This document shows, one piece after another, positions 47,062 to 58,980 of a DNA stretch of 64,000 nt. Under the pieces are notes generated by a model. It saw nothing but the letters and a program-made list of their open reading frames with translations. It was not told where the DNA came from and made no database searches. Origin of the DNA: Acholoe squamosa (lineage: Eukaryota > Annelida > Polychaeta > Phyllodocida > Polynoidae); NCBI GenBank assembly GCA_949317995.1, contig OX439040.1, forward strand, positions 57,632,089 to 57,696,088, in the 5' to 3' direction. The first letter of the stretch is position 1. Every line of letters begins with the position of its first letter. The position numbers were made by a program, and so were the translations under genes.

Positions 47062-47655
47062 CAGAGACCTATTTCACAAGCACCATGTACGGGTAAGATT
47101 GGTGTACGAGCAAGATCACTCTTATGGTCATTCTAAGATTGATCTTAGGCTTCTCAGGCTAAGGGGAAGTGTTTCAAAAGTAAATGGGGAGTGAAACTTA
47201 CTAGTAAAGGGTCAATGTAAGAGTGACTTACGACCAATATAAAGTAGCTGATTTATGGGGAAGGTTGAGGGTACACATAAATTTGAAAAATCCTATCAAC
47301 AAATGGAATCCCACAACATTTTCTAATGCATGAAGTCAGGTATATATCAAATGGAAATTCCCCCTTTTAATACCATTTTCTATCATGGAATTATGAAGTA
47401 AAGCCATATTCTGCACCTAGGTAATCAATCTTACTAGCTGGATAATTGGCCTATGAGTGACCTTACAACTGATCTTGATTACTGCCCCTAAGTCTAATTG
47501 ACAGCTGTTTCTAAAGGACCAGTCTTAAGTTCCAATATGAGTAATAGCTTGTTCTGAAACACTTGTAGTCATTCCCAACTGACTGATCTTAGGTGGTCAC
47601 TCATAGAGTGGAAAGATCGATCTTAAATAAAGAATGCTTATGAAACAGGTCTCAG
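47062..47655. mobile_element. TIR DNA transposon or MITE, hAT-like ends
   Basis: CAGAGACCTATTTCACAAGC at the left mirrors CTGAGACCTGTTTCATAAGC at the right; weaker similarity continues about 90 bp, with GATCTTAG motifs. No ORF and no eight-base duplication seen, so the hAT-like label rests on the terminal motif only. Confidence 0.65.
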
Positions 47656-48469
47656 TAGTCCGAATTGCCAAGTGCACAATTCGAGGCCTAAACATGATCT
47701 GGTTGAAGTACAAATAGTAAAGACATTTGCACTCGAGAAGATACCAAAAGTGTTTCATCCTCTGTTCACTACAGATCTCTATGTTCTTTTAGGGAAATGC
47801 AAAGAAGGTAGAGTCCTGACTACGGGTCTTTCCCTCTAAGCTTCCAATAGTATAGAGATCAAGCTATTTTCAATGTCAAAACATAGGTGAACAAAGGGTA
47901 TTATTTCTTAGGTTTGTGTCAACAGACTGAGCTCATTTGTTACCTAAAATTTGAGGCTTCTTTTTTTCGCGCTCACTGTTGAGGGGAATGCTCGGTAAAA
48001 TATCAAAAATAGGATATGATCAGTGGGCTTTGACCGTCTTGGTTTTGTAAAAAAGACCACAGTACACTGGACAAAGGTCAACTGCCTAACTAGAAAAACT
48101 ACGCAATTTTCTGTCTGGTGAAACGGTCCCCAGGCAGCCATGCTTTGACGTACCTGTCCCAATCCAATCAACGCCTGATAGCAATCTGAGAGTATCAGAA
48201 CATCCCGAGACGGCAGTATCTATTCTACAAGCCTTAAACCTTTAAGGGCTACATCCTGCCTCCAGGAATGAGGTGTAGGCTCCTCTGTCATCAGGTTGAA
48301 CCAATCCCATGTTACGAGTAACTTGCCTGTACTGCATCCAAGCATCATCCTTTGTGGATGCATTAACACTGGCACTATAGTTAATTACTCGCCTAGACTA
48401 CATTAAATTAATGCATCAAAATGATAAACGGCTATAATGCATCAGAGTACAATGTGACCCCCTAATAGG

Positions 48470-48537
<68 letters not shown>

Positions 48538-50286
48538 ACCATATAATCATATATATCTGTACTTCAGGCCTTACCAAGAAGCATGTCCTTGTGAGGAGTC
48601 AGAGAAAAGGATGTTTTGTGCACGGGCGCAGATCATCAGTTTTCTTGACTGCACAACTTCTTGGAAATTAAAAATGGCTTTTGATAAAATGTTCTATTTT
48701 GGGCGGAAATGTTCCAAATCTGGCATGTAAAAAGAAGGTTTTTGGGCATAAATAAGCATTTTTGTTGATTTATGTTGCCATGAAAACATGATTTTCATTC
48801 TAAATGGGGAAACCAATGTTCCCATTTGAAGGAATGTCTCACAAGGTTTACTATGGTGAAAACAGAATGAAAATACCATTTCTAGATCAAAAGTTGTGGG
48901 TGAAAGAATAAAAATATATGCTAATTTAGCTAATTAGCATAAATTATGCTAATTACTTATGTACCTTATGACCAATTAGACATAGAGCTTATTTACATTC
49001 AGGAAATGGTCATACCCACCCATATTTAGCAAGCCATTCCTCTGAAACTAACAGGAGTATCTCCTCATGCAATGTATCACTGAAAAGCTAGTGATCTGAA
49101 TTTTAAAGTTGACTTTTAGCACAGACCACCCTTTCTCCTTGCCTCTACACATATTTTCACATCAAGACCCATCAATTACCCATTAGATTAAACATTGATT
49201 TTTGTAATCACTGGTGGCGCGCAAAAAGTCGACCCCATTATGTGATGAAAGGGCCAAAATAAAAGGCTGGGACTAGTTTTTCTACAGGGGTTTGGCCTCT
49301 TCTACATTCTAATAAATCTTAGAATCTCTAGATAGCAATGGAAACACTTTCTTGTGAATTGTTAAGAAAAGATGGTGCACTTTACGAGATTGTTCACGTG
49401 ATCTCACATGAATTTACCGTAGATTTCATGTTAATTTCGCTTGAATTTCTTGCGATAGAAATTCAGATCTACTGTATGTTTCTGAATGTTTTAATAAAAT
49501 TAATGGCTATCGTTTACTTATATGTTAGAGGTACAATATTACATCAAGTGATAAATTTTAAAAAGTGAGCCTAAAATTACAGTGACGGCGCCTTGGACCC
49601 GCACAAAAGCCAGGCCAACAACTTTCTAGTATAATGTAATCGGGATATATCACTCGTTCTATTCTAGTAGATAGAGGTAGAAACAGACACATCTGTTTTG
49701 CTTAAAAATGTGTGTTTTTTGTTGTTGTTTTTTTCACCTAAAGACGGACAAGGAGGGAAAGAAGAATCATATTAGCTGCATTATAGTTTGGTTAGCTTTG
49801 ACTTCTCAGGCCTGCCATACGGCCCTGTCAGTATGTCTCTATTAGCATCAATATCTCAGAGGGCGGTAGGGGATGGTCATCCCTCCACTGGCTGCCCCTA
49901 GCACACCCGGGGGAGGCCTAAAGGGGGATTTATAGGTGCTGCCATAGCCCTAACTAGGTGATACACTGCAGTCAAGGGCAGGCAGGGGCTGACGGGTGGA
50001 TGCTTCCTCATCATATGCCACTTAAATACGACTCACTCAAAAGGGCCAATAAGGGTTGAGCGCTATGGCAGTAAAAGGACTACAACTCCCCTGGATTAGC
50101 TCCTAGAAGTGGTTTGGAGCGTGGAGGAGGACATATATGACATGGGCATGATTCTAATGAGAATATCAATACTTCAATATCAGTATATATATGAGTATAA
50201 AGCACCAGGGCCTTTTCACCGTGATTCATGCATGGCTGCAGTACCTGTAGTTGCCAGTGTTAATACATCCCCTGTGTGTTGCAGAA
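47656..50286. other. Gene-free stretch with TA run
   Basis: TA microsatellite at 48470-48535; an AT-rich palindromic patch of GCTAAT/ATTAGC near 48920-48955. Nothing else recognised. Confidence 0.5.
48470..48535. repeat. (TA)n microsatellite
   Basis: About 65 bp, the longest of three TA runs in the window. Confidence 0.97.
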
Positions 50287-51652
50287 TTGCCATTGCACCA
50301 GGTCACACCCTACACCTACATGTGTACCTGACCACACCCTACACTTACAGGTGTACCAGGTCACACCCTACACCTACAGGTGTACCTGGTCACACCCTAC
50401 ACCTACAGGTGTACCTGGTCACAGATTACACCTACAGGTGTACCTGGTCACACCCTACACCTACAGCTGTACCTGGTAACATCCTACACCTACAGCTGTA
50501 CCTGGTCACATCCCCTTAAGATGTGCCTGGTCACACCTTACACCTACAGGTGTACCAGGTCACACCCTACACCTACATGTGTACTTGGTCACACACCTAC
50601 AGGTGTACCTGGTCACACCACACCTACAGGTGTACCTGGTCACACCCTAGATCTTCAGGGTGTGGCCTCGTATTTACATGGTCAGATCTTCAGATGTGCC
50701 GGGCCTATTACTCAGTCACCTACAGGTGTACCTGGTCACACCACACCTACAGGTGTACCTGGTCACATCACACACCTTCAGATGTACCTGACCACACCCT
50801 ACACCTACAGGTGTACCTGGTCACACCCTACATCTTCAGATGTGCCTGGCCACACCCTACACCTACAGGTGTACCAGGTAACACCCTACACCTACAGGTG
50901 TACCTGGTCACACCACACACCTACAGGTGTACCTGATCACACCCTACACTTACAGGTGTACCAGGTCACACCCTACACCTACAGGTGTACCTGGTCACAC
51001 CCTACACCTACAGGTGTACCTGGTCACAGCTTACACCTACAGGTGTACCTGGTCACACCCTACACCTACAGCTGTACCTGGTAACATCCTACACCTACAG
51101 CTGTACCTGGTCACATCCCCTTAAGATGTGCCTGGTCACACCTTACACCTACAGGTGTACCAGGTCACACCCTACACCTACATGTGTACTTGGTCACACA
51201 CCTACAGGTGTACCTGGTCACACCACACCTACAGGTGTACCTGGTCACACCCTAGATCTTCAGGGTGTGGCCTCGTATTTACATGGTCAGATCTTCAGAT
51301 GTGCCGGGCCTATTACTCAGTCACCTACAGGTGTACCTGGTCACACCACACCTACAGGTGTACCTGGTCACATCACACACCTTCAGATGTACCTGACCAC
51401 ACCCTACACCTACAGGTGTACCTGGTCACACCCTACATCTTCAGATGTGCCTGGCCACACCCTACACCTACAGGTGTACCAGGTAACACCCTACACCTAC
51501 AGGTGTACCTGGTCACACCACACACCTACAGGTGTACCTGATCACATCCCCTTATGATGTACCTGGTCACACCTTACACCTACAGGTGTACCAGGTCACA
51601 TCCTACACCTACATGTGTACTTGGTCACACCCTACACCTACAGGTGTAGCGG
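50287..51652. repeat. 29-bp minisatellite, left part, with 605-bp higher-order repeat
   Basis: Basic unit GGTCACACCCTACACCTACA plus GGTGTACCT. The block 50321-50940 is repeated at 50926-51545 with period 605 bp and almost no differences (for instance AGATTAC versus AGCTTAC). Frames through it are artefacts. Confidence 0.95.
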
Positions 51653-51952
51653 GCCTCCCTAGCCCACTTTTTTTTTTAAGTTGTTTATTGGGAAATTTAC
51701 ATTTACAGAGTAAGTGCAAATGAACCTGGTGCCCACGCATTGTGGTAATTATACCAGCCCCCCTTCACATTTCAGTTCTGAGAAATATCAATCTAAGGGT
51801 ACAATCAATCAGTAATGGCCTCGTATTTGCAAATTGACATCAACAGTATGTCATTAATACCGTATCATTAATTTAAAAAATACATCAGCGATCAAAAAAA
51901 TGATGGGATGAGATGAGGATGAAATCTGAAATTTATAATTACACATAGATTA

Positions 51953-52285
51953 TCACATGTAGCAATTCGGGTAGTCTTTCTTAATAGAATTTTTAAATTC
52001 AGATAGGGTCTCTAAAGTTGTGTATTTTGCTTTTAGCTGATTCCACCTGGCACAGGCTCTGTATAGAGCGCTTCGGATTACAATAGGTCTAAGGCTATGT
52101 GGTAGTAATAATCTTTTTCCCTGATGAAAACGGGTAGGAATATTTCTATTGTCTATCAGGTTTTCACATTTTGACAGGTAAAAGGCATAAAAAAAAAGAT
52201 GTTGATCTCTTCTCTCAGCAAGTTCCAGACATTTACTAGCATTTTTAATTTGTTTGGTTGTCATGGTTGGATTTTCTTCCAATTT
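51953..52285 (-). pseudogene. LINE C-terminal segment, downstream of the A3 insertion
   Basis: KLEENPTMTTKQIKNASK through RRDQHLFFYAFYLSK and KYTTLETLSEFKNSI, ending CYM-stop. It rejoins the RT segment (53293-54373) in frame when A3 is removed. Confidence 0.8.
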
Positions 52286-52289
52286 TAAG

Positions 52290-52410
52290 CTAATAGATGA
52301 TGGCTGTCGGGGCCCTAGGGCTGTATATGCTGTATATACCTGAGCCGCGAAGCGGCGAGGGTATATACAGCATATACAGCCCGTGGGCCCCGACAGCCAT
52401 CAACTAATAG
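52290..52410. repeat. Terminal palindrome of A3
   Basis: Arms of about 52 nt (CTAATAGATGATGGCTGTCG and its mirror) around TGAGCCGCGAAGCGGCGAGG. Confidence 0.93.
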
Positions 52411-53021
52411 GTTTATACCACGATTTCCTCCATTTTGTATCAATTTCTTACCTCAAATCCAAAGAATATAGCCAGGAGAAGACATTTTGTAAGTGCCAGC
52501 GACACGGCCCGTGTCCGCTCTGCGCGAAGCCATTGTTTTTGTTCCTTGCCGGGACAGGTACCGCCGTGTTTACAGTCACTTTTCGTATGGAATCCAGCCA
52601 TGACATGTTATAATATTAAAATCCCAAGAAGTATTCGATCCATAGACGAGGAATGCGTGCTAATTTTCTCCATTTTCTTCGATATAAATAAGAATCCATT
52701 GATTTTCCCAAAGTACGCGAGTCGCGGTCCGGCCATTCCCACCCGAAAGTGTGTCAGTGTCCCGGATGTAGATATAGGTCAACTGCTCGTCGTACAAGAA
52801 AGACGCCGAAAATTTCGGACCGTTTTGAAAAATCAATGGATTCTTATTTATATCGAAGAAAATGGAGAAAATTAGCACGCATTACTCGTCTATGGATCAA
52901 ATACTTCTTGGGATTTTAATATTATAACATATCATGGTTGGATTCCATACGAAAAGTGAGTGTGAACATTCCGTATCTCTCCGGTCAAGGCCTTATTTAT
53001 GTTCGCATTGGATTTCATCAC

Positions 53022-53100
53022 CGTTCAGTGTAGCGTAATGGCTAAGGCCTTCGCCTACCACCACTGCGGCCGGGGTTCAATCCTCATACGAGTTTGGACG
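53022..53100 (+). other. tRNA-like module in A3
   Basis: TAGCGTAATGGCTAAGG (A-box) and GGGGTTCAATCC (B-box), about 35 nt apart. Confidence 0.6.
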
Positions 53101-53292
53101 ATTTTTCACCTTAAAACAATGGCGAGGCTAAATTTCTATGTCCGCCAACGTCTCCAAAAATATTCTAAGTCCAGCTTGACCAAAAAAAAGTATATACCAA
53201 AAATTCTAAAAACGCACAAGAGTGGTATATGCAGAATATACCACGTATATATCGCATATAAAACCACCGGAAGTGCCAGAATAGTGGTATAA

Positions 53293-54373
53293 AACTTTAT
53301 ATACTACCCTTAATGCCCAATTTTGTAGTAATTGTAATTCTTTTGTTTCCCCTCGATAATCTCTATCCCACACAAAGTCACAATAGTCAAAAATTGGCAG
53401 CACCATAGACTTGAAAATGTCCAGAGCAGTAGAGTTATCAACAAATTTTCTAATTCTAGCAAGTTGGAAGATTTTATGCCTTATGTTCTGTGTACATTTT
53501 GTTCTGTGATTTATGAATTTAAGTTCCGGGTCAAGGTCTATACCCAAATACGTGAAATTATATACTCTCTCTAACACAGAATTATTTAATGTAAATACAC
53601 TATTTTCATTTTGGGCTCCATTATATAACATCCATTTGGTTTTCTTTTCATTTACAGTGAGTGAGTTATGTAGACACCAATTATACACAGCTTTTATGGC
53701 ATTTTCCATCTCCATCTCTGGAGTATTTACAGTTATAACAGCATCATCGGCATATAAAGTGGTTTCAAAAGGTCCAACACTGGGGAGGGAGTTAATATAC
53801 ACAGAAAAAAGCACAGGACCTAAAACGGATCCCTGCGGCACTCCATATTTAACATGTTTAGAGGAGGACAGTACATCGTTAGCTATAGTATTTTGTGTTC
53901 TGTTATTAAGATAATTTTCAAAGAATTTACAAGTAGGAATGTCTAAACCTAAAGCAGACATTTTTTCCAATAATTTAGAGTGTGAGACAGTATCAAAAGC
54001 CTTCTTGTAGTCTAAATATAGACAATATGAAGGTTTATTTAATATATTGATTATTGTGGATAGATGTTCAGTTATAGCAGTCTGAGTTGAGTGTCCAGCT
54101 CTGTATCCATGTTGCGTTGGGCATAGTAAATTACAGTTTTTCATGTAAGATTGGAGTCTACCACATACAATTTTTTCCAAAATTTTCCCTGGTATTTGTA
54201 GTAAGCTTATAGGCCTAAGGTCATTTACATCAAGGGAATTTGCCTTTTTATGTAGGGGGATCACTGTCCCAGCTTTCCATACAGTTGGAAATACTGAAGT
54301 GCGTTGGCATTGGTTGTATAGTACTAATATTACATCAGCAATGGCAAAAAAGGCGTCTTTAATTATGTATGAT
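53293..54373 (-). pseudogene. LINE reverse transcriptase segment
   Basis: RT blocks in order: VIPLHKK, DLRPISLLQIPGK, GYRAGHST, YLDYKKAFDTVSH, GVPQGSVLGPVLF and the catalytic YADDAV, then the thumb (YLGIDLDPELKF). Coding continues upstream in the same frame to about 54373 (SYIIKDAFFAIADV). The frame ends at the A3 insertion; the tail apparently encoded after VYKV is A3 sequence. Confidence 0.9.
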
Positions 54374-55771
54374 TTACAGTTCTTTATAGCAGATGGTTTT
54401 TTTTATATTAATCCCTTTTATCATCTTAATTAAGTCAATGTAAGAAATGTCAAACATGAGATTAGTGTTCAAAGTTGGTTGTCCATATGGTATATTAGGC
54501 ACTGGCTCCCCCTCACCAGGTGGGAGGGCTTTTGCTAAGTCTTCACCTATATTTACAAAAAAGCTGTTTATGTATTCAGCACATACCTCTGGTGGGAAAA
54601 TTAGATTAGTAGTCTGATTTCTCAGCTTAATGAGTGTACTACTGGTTTTATGTGGGAGAAGCTTATGTATAGCCTCCCAGAATTTTGCTGGGTCTGTCTT
54701 TCTAAACCTTAATAATATCTCAATTTTATGTTTTTGACTGAAAAAAAGTTCTCGTTTAACAATATGCTTATAATGCTTGGCTGCAGCCCAGTCACCATCA
54801 GATTTTGTAAACCTGGCTTTTCTATAGAGTTTGTCTCGTACCCTCATTAGCTCTAGTATCGGTTGTGTTAGCCATGGCGGTGTATAATCCGGTATATTCA
54901 TCCTTTTGATTGGGCACATATTATCAAGTTTAGCCAAAATAACATTTAGAGTCCTATTCCACATATCATTGACATCATTCAAATTTATGATATCAGTCCA
55001 GTCATGTTGTGTAAGCATATTTTTAAACGTTAGGAAATCATACCGTCTGTAGGACCGTGCATATACAGTTTTTTTCTTTAATTTCACTTTTTCACATTTT
55101 AAAGTTACGTATATGGGGGTGTGGTCTGAGATATGCACATCAACCAAACCAGAGAAGGCAATATTATGTACATTTGCATAAAAATGATCTAATATAGTCC
55201 CTGATACAGGCCTGGTGATGTCATTAATAACTTGGAACAATTTGTTACTGGTACAGAATTCATTCACAGTAGCATCTTCGACATCTTTTTTACATAACAA
55301 ATTAATATTGAAATCTCCCATTAATATAAGCTTTCTATTTTTCAAGAGGGAGGTTAGTTTATTATATATTGCACCCTTGTCTTTACTGTCTGGTGGTCGA
55401 TAACATACAAAAATCTTATATTTTATCACATTTATTTGAACATCTACACATAATATTTCGAAATCATTTTCTATAAAGGAGCAGGTAAGATCCGGCATAG
55501 CAATATAGTGATCCCTCAGATACAGCATAAGACCTCTGGCGTTTTTATCTCTGCTTGGAAACCTATCCAATCTTATGTATTGATATCCAGGGATATGTAA
55601 GTCGGCATCCAGTACAGAAGGTTTTAACCATGATTCTACAATACCAGTGAGATCTGAATATGAGATTAGCCTAAAAGTATCTGTTCTTTTTCCATATATA
55701 GAGCGAGTATTTGTGCAAAACACCTTTAGACCCTTTTGCGACTTAATGTTATCTAATACTACAATTTTGAT
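54374..55771 (-). pseudogene. LINE apurinic endonuclease domain and linker
   Basis: CTNTRSI, GIVESWLK, VCYRPP, LMGDFNINL and ISDHTPIYV are the APE endonuclease motifs; the linker has FWEAIHKLLP and FFVNIGEDLA. The frame ends early at an 8-A run near 54400; a one-base shift there restores PSAIKNCKSY and joins the RT. The frame is open from about 55771 but has no clear ATG and lacks the first strand of the domain, so it is 5'-incomplete. Confidence 0.88.
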
Positions 55772-55780
55772 AGTAGCTTA

Positions 55781-56547
55781 CAGTATTATTTATTAGATAT
55801 GAGTGATATGAATGATAAGTATGAGAGGTGATCACAGTAGAGGCATATTCAGGCTGTTTGACTGTCATTGAAAGGGGGTCTGGAGCGTGGACCGGGTTAA
55901 AAGATATATACAATATTAAGTGCATTGCTTTACTGGTTATGAGAACATAAAAGGCTAATAGATAATAACAAGATTATAATCATATGTGAATATGTAGGTA
56001 GCCTAGTGTGTATCAGCTGAGTATCTTTAACTCCTTGGCTGGAGGTCAGTGGGTCAAATCTGACATTTGTATATTTCAATGCTAAAACCATGCGCGTCCA
56101 ATGACCCGGAGACGCTGTAGGTTATGTATAGAAAACAGTTATTTTTGGACGCGGCCATACAGGGTAAGTAGTTCAGCCGAGTGTTTGTATGATTTTTTAG
56201 AGAGACCAAGCGTGCTCATTTGACTTGACCCAGACCAATGTGTTTAACATTTGTGGTGGACTACATAGATATAGTTATTTATTTTATTTGCAGGGTATTA
56301 ACAAAGCTCAAGATCAGTTATCAACTCGTAGAAGAAAACACATTCTCCTCTACACTACTACTTGAAAATCTTCATATGATCAATTAGAGATACATACACT
56401 TAAAAGGGTCTATTCCTTCTCTTTCCTATCCCCTCAGGATGTGTGTTGTGCACATATGCGCAGGCACTGACATATTCCTCTGTGAAATTGTGTAATATAG
56501 TTCTCGCCATGAATATGACCTTAGCTGTCAAAATGGCTTTAAACATC
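55781..56547 (-). other. Possible LINE 5' region
   Basis: No ORF1-like frame. It separates the endonuclease from the resumed minisatellite and so is either LINE 5' UTR or an independent insert. Confidence 0.4.
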
Positions 56548-57195
56548 TATTACTCACTCACCTACAGGTGTACCTGGTCACACCACACCTACAGGTGAAC
56601 CTGGTCACATCACACACCTTCAGATGTACCTGACCACACCCTACACCTACAGGTGTACCTGGTCACACCCTACACCTTCAGATGTGCCTGGCCACACCCT
56701 ACACCTACAGGTGTACCAGGTAACACCCTACACCTACAGGTGTACCAGGTAACATCCTACACCTACAGCTGTACCTGGTCACATCCCCTTAAGATGTACC
56801 TGGTCACACCTTACACCTACAGGTGTACCAGGTCACATCCTACACCTACAGGTGTACCTGGCCACACCCTACACCTACAGGTGTACCTGGTCACACCACA
56901 CACCTACAGGTGTACCTGGTTACATCCCCTTAAGATGTACCTGGTCACACCTTACACCTACATGTGTGCCAGGTCACATCCTACACCTACAGGTGTACCT
57001 GGTCACACCCTACACATGTGCATGGCCACACCTTACACCTACAGGTGTACCAGGTCACATCCTACACCTACAGGTGTACCTGGTCACACCCTACACATGT
57101 GCATGGCCACACCCTACACCTACAGCTGTGCCTGGTCACATCCTACACCTACAGGTGTACCTGGTCACACCCTATGTACATGTCTATAGGTGTAC
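56548..57195. repeat. 29-bp minisatellite, right part
   Basis: Same units as 50287-51652. The entry point (CTATTACTCACTCACCTACA) corresponds to 50706-50722 in the higher-order repeat, so the array was cut by the LINE. Near the right end units carry CACATGTGCATGGCCACACC variants. Confidence 0.93.
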
Positions 57196-58528
57196 CTATA
57201 TCTCTCGGCTCACTTTTATAAGTAAAACAGCTTTATACTGAGTTTGTAAAGTCAGTGTAAAAGCGCAAGGAGAGACAAACCAGAACTTGCCAGGAGGGAC
57301 TAGGTGTAACCCTACACGCCCACATACGGGGCCTATAGTGTGACAACATGCCCCTTGTTGTAACCATAGGTGAGGTAGACAAAGTACACTGCAGCACCTT
57401 GGGGGAGGCAGACACTGTGTTTTAACCAGGACTACATACTTGCGTGATCTGCTCCAATAGTGACTGGCAGTGAGACAACCAATCTAAAACTGTGCTTCTT
57501 CATTTGCATTTGTTGGTAGGTGGACACGTGGAGCGTCGCCACTATCTCATCTGTACAGGGCTATATCTACGCACTCACATGATATGTAAAATTCAACCAA
57601 CTAGAAAATCAATATGATGTAAAGAAAATACCATCTATCCAGATAGAAAGGATCCATGGAATACCGATATTGAACCATCATCTGTAGAAGTTTGAGCATT
57701 GACAGGGTACTCATTCCAGGGATATAGGCCGTGCCATATTTAAGGGTTAAATATTGCATATCTTTATGTAAAACCAATGCACCCTCCTTCCTCACACCCT
57801 TGTATTCATTCAGCCAAATATTTCAGATCCACCCCAGCCCCTCCAAAACACCACCTCCCTCCAATGCCCAGCATGCCCTTCCCTGAACTCGGCACCTTAT
57901 CTCCATGTCTGCCTCCTCTCCAGCTCCTCTGCCACCATTGAACCCCACTACACCCCTCCCTCCCACCCACCCTGCTGCAGGTATGGGGCCTGATGGGGCA
58001 TGTGCCGGGTGCAGACACGCATGCCATTTTATTCTCACAGATTTGGTTACACTTAGAGCAGCTCAAAAAGGGCACGGTAATCAAGAGCAGCTCACGAGTG
58101 AGGAGCTCACGATGTATTCACTTTGTCGGGTCTTGTTACATTATTGTGGTCACTAGCTAGAACATTAATGTCATGCTGTGTCTGGATGTGTGACTACTGT
58201 ATTTGCTGCATGAATGTATTAGTGTAATACTGGCTAACGGATAAACTATCAATGTCACATGCTACAATAGTGTGCGAGGGTGTTATATAACTATAACAAT
58301 CACTAGCAGTGTCATACTTGTGAGGATGTTTAACTATTGCAGTCAATAACACTGACATACTGTGTGAGGATGTGTGACTACTGGATTCAATAACAGTGTC
58401 ATACTGTGCAACATGGACAGCAAACTGGCTAGGACTCTGGTGGAGAATGAGTCGTGATCTATAAGTAGAATAAGGGTAGGTCACATGGTGCCATATTGCC
58501 TTCTTTCGGACTGCAATCCGTTGGATAT
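57196..58528. other. Gene-free stretch
   Basis: Frames up to 118 codons without domains; 57830-58020 is C-rich. Nothing else recognised. Confidence 0.5.
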
Positions 58529-58968
58529 TGTAATAAATAAGGATGAACACCGAGTTACGAGTTAACGACTTAAACGCTTTTATTCATGGGCCACATCCCG
58601 GCCCGCCCTGTGGGCTTAGGTACACCGATCCCGTATGGCGACGGCTCGTGCGGCGGCAGCTAACCCTCTCTAGCACTTCCGGCGGCGAACCCACTCTCAG
58701 TCGGATCCCGGCGTCTCGGCTACTACTGGCCCCCTGCTGCCTCACCGTGCGTCTTCCCGGCTTTCTTCCTAGTCAGTCCGACCCCGACTCCTCCCGAGCT
58801 CGCCCTTATATACCCCCCCGATGTTCCGGTGACGTCACACTACCAAATATGGTCTAACTCGCTAGCCGCAGCGCCACCCGGCGTCGGCCGCTGCAACTAA
58901 CGTCCGGCCACTCCGCCGAACTCGCCCGTTTCCTCCCCGCGTATTCCACCGGAGCCGACTCCATTACA
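58529..58968 (-). repeat. 3' LTR of the Gypsy element
   Basis: 440 bp, TGTAAT...ATTACA. On the minus strand TATATAAGG lies at 58804-58812 and AATAAA at 58579-58584. The target duplication cannot be tested without the other end. Confidence 0.88.
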
Positions 58969-58980
58969 CTCCTCCCACCT
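58969..58980 (-). other. Polypurine tract
   Basis: AGGTGGGAGGAG on the minus strand, directly before the LTR, as expected for plus-strand priming. Confidence 0.85.

Larger units (their letters stand above)
52286..53292 (+). mobile_element. Hairpin-bearing non-autonomous element, family A, copy A3
   Basis: A 1,007-bp insertion in the LINE reverse transcriptase, so its ends are known nearly to the base: TAAGCTAATAG at the left and GTGGTATAA at the right. Order: palindrome (52290-52410), TTATACCACGATTTC (52413), left body, fold-back arms (52543-52708 and 52828-52988) around a 119-bp spacer, tRNA-like module (53022-53100), right end. Either TAA is a three-base target duplication, or the element ends in TAA without one; both keep the LINE frame open. 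Confidence 0.87.
51668..55780 (-). mobile_element. APE-type LINE inserted in the minisatellite
   Basis: On the minus strand: endonuclease, reverse transcriptase, C-terminal part, AATAAA (51684-51689) and an A-tail (51668-51677). Element A3 interrupts the coding region. The minisatellite resumes at about 56548, so the insert may extend to there, with 55781-56547 as 5' region. Confidence 0.85.

Noticed and set aside
50109-51723. Several long plus-strand frames (up to 234 codons) rich in HTLHLQVYL/TYRCTW
   Set aside because: They are the 29-bp minisatellite read in three frames; no non-repetitive part supports a gene.
53206-53292. C-terminal tail of the LINE RT frame (HYSGTSGGFICDIYVV)
   Set aside because: It is encoded by the right end of inserted element A3, not by the LINE.
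50287-57195. CRISPR-like regular repeats
   Set aside because: Units are directly adjacent with no unique spacers; this is a eukaryotic minisatellite.
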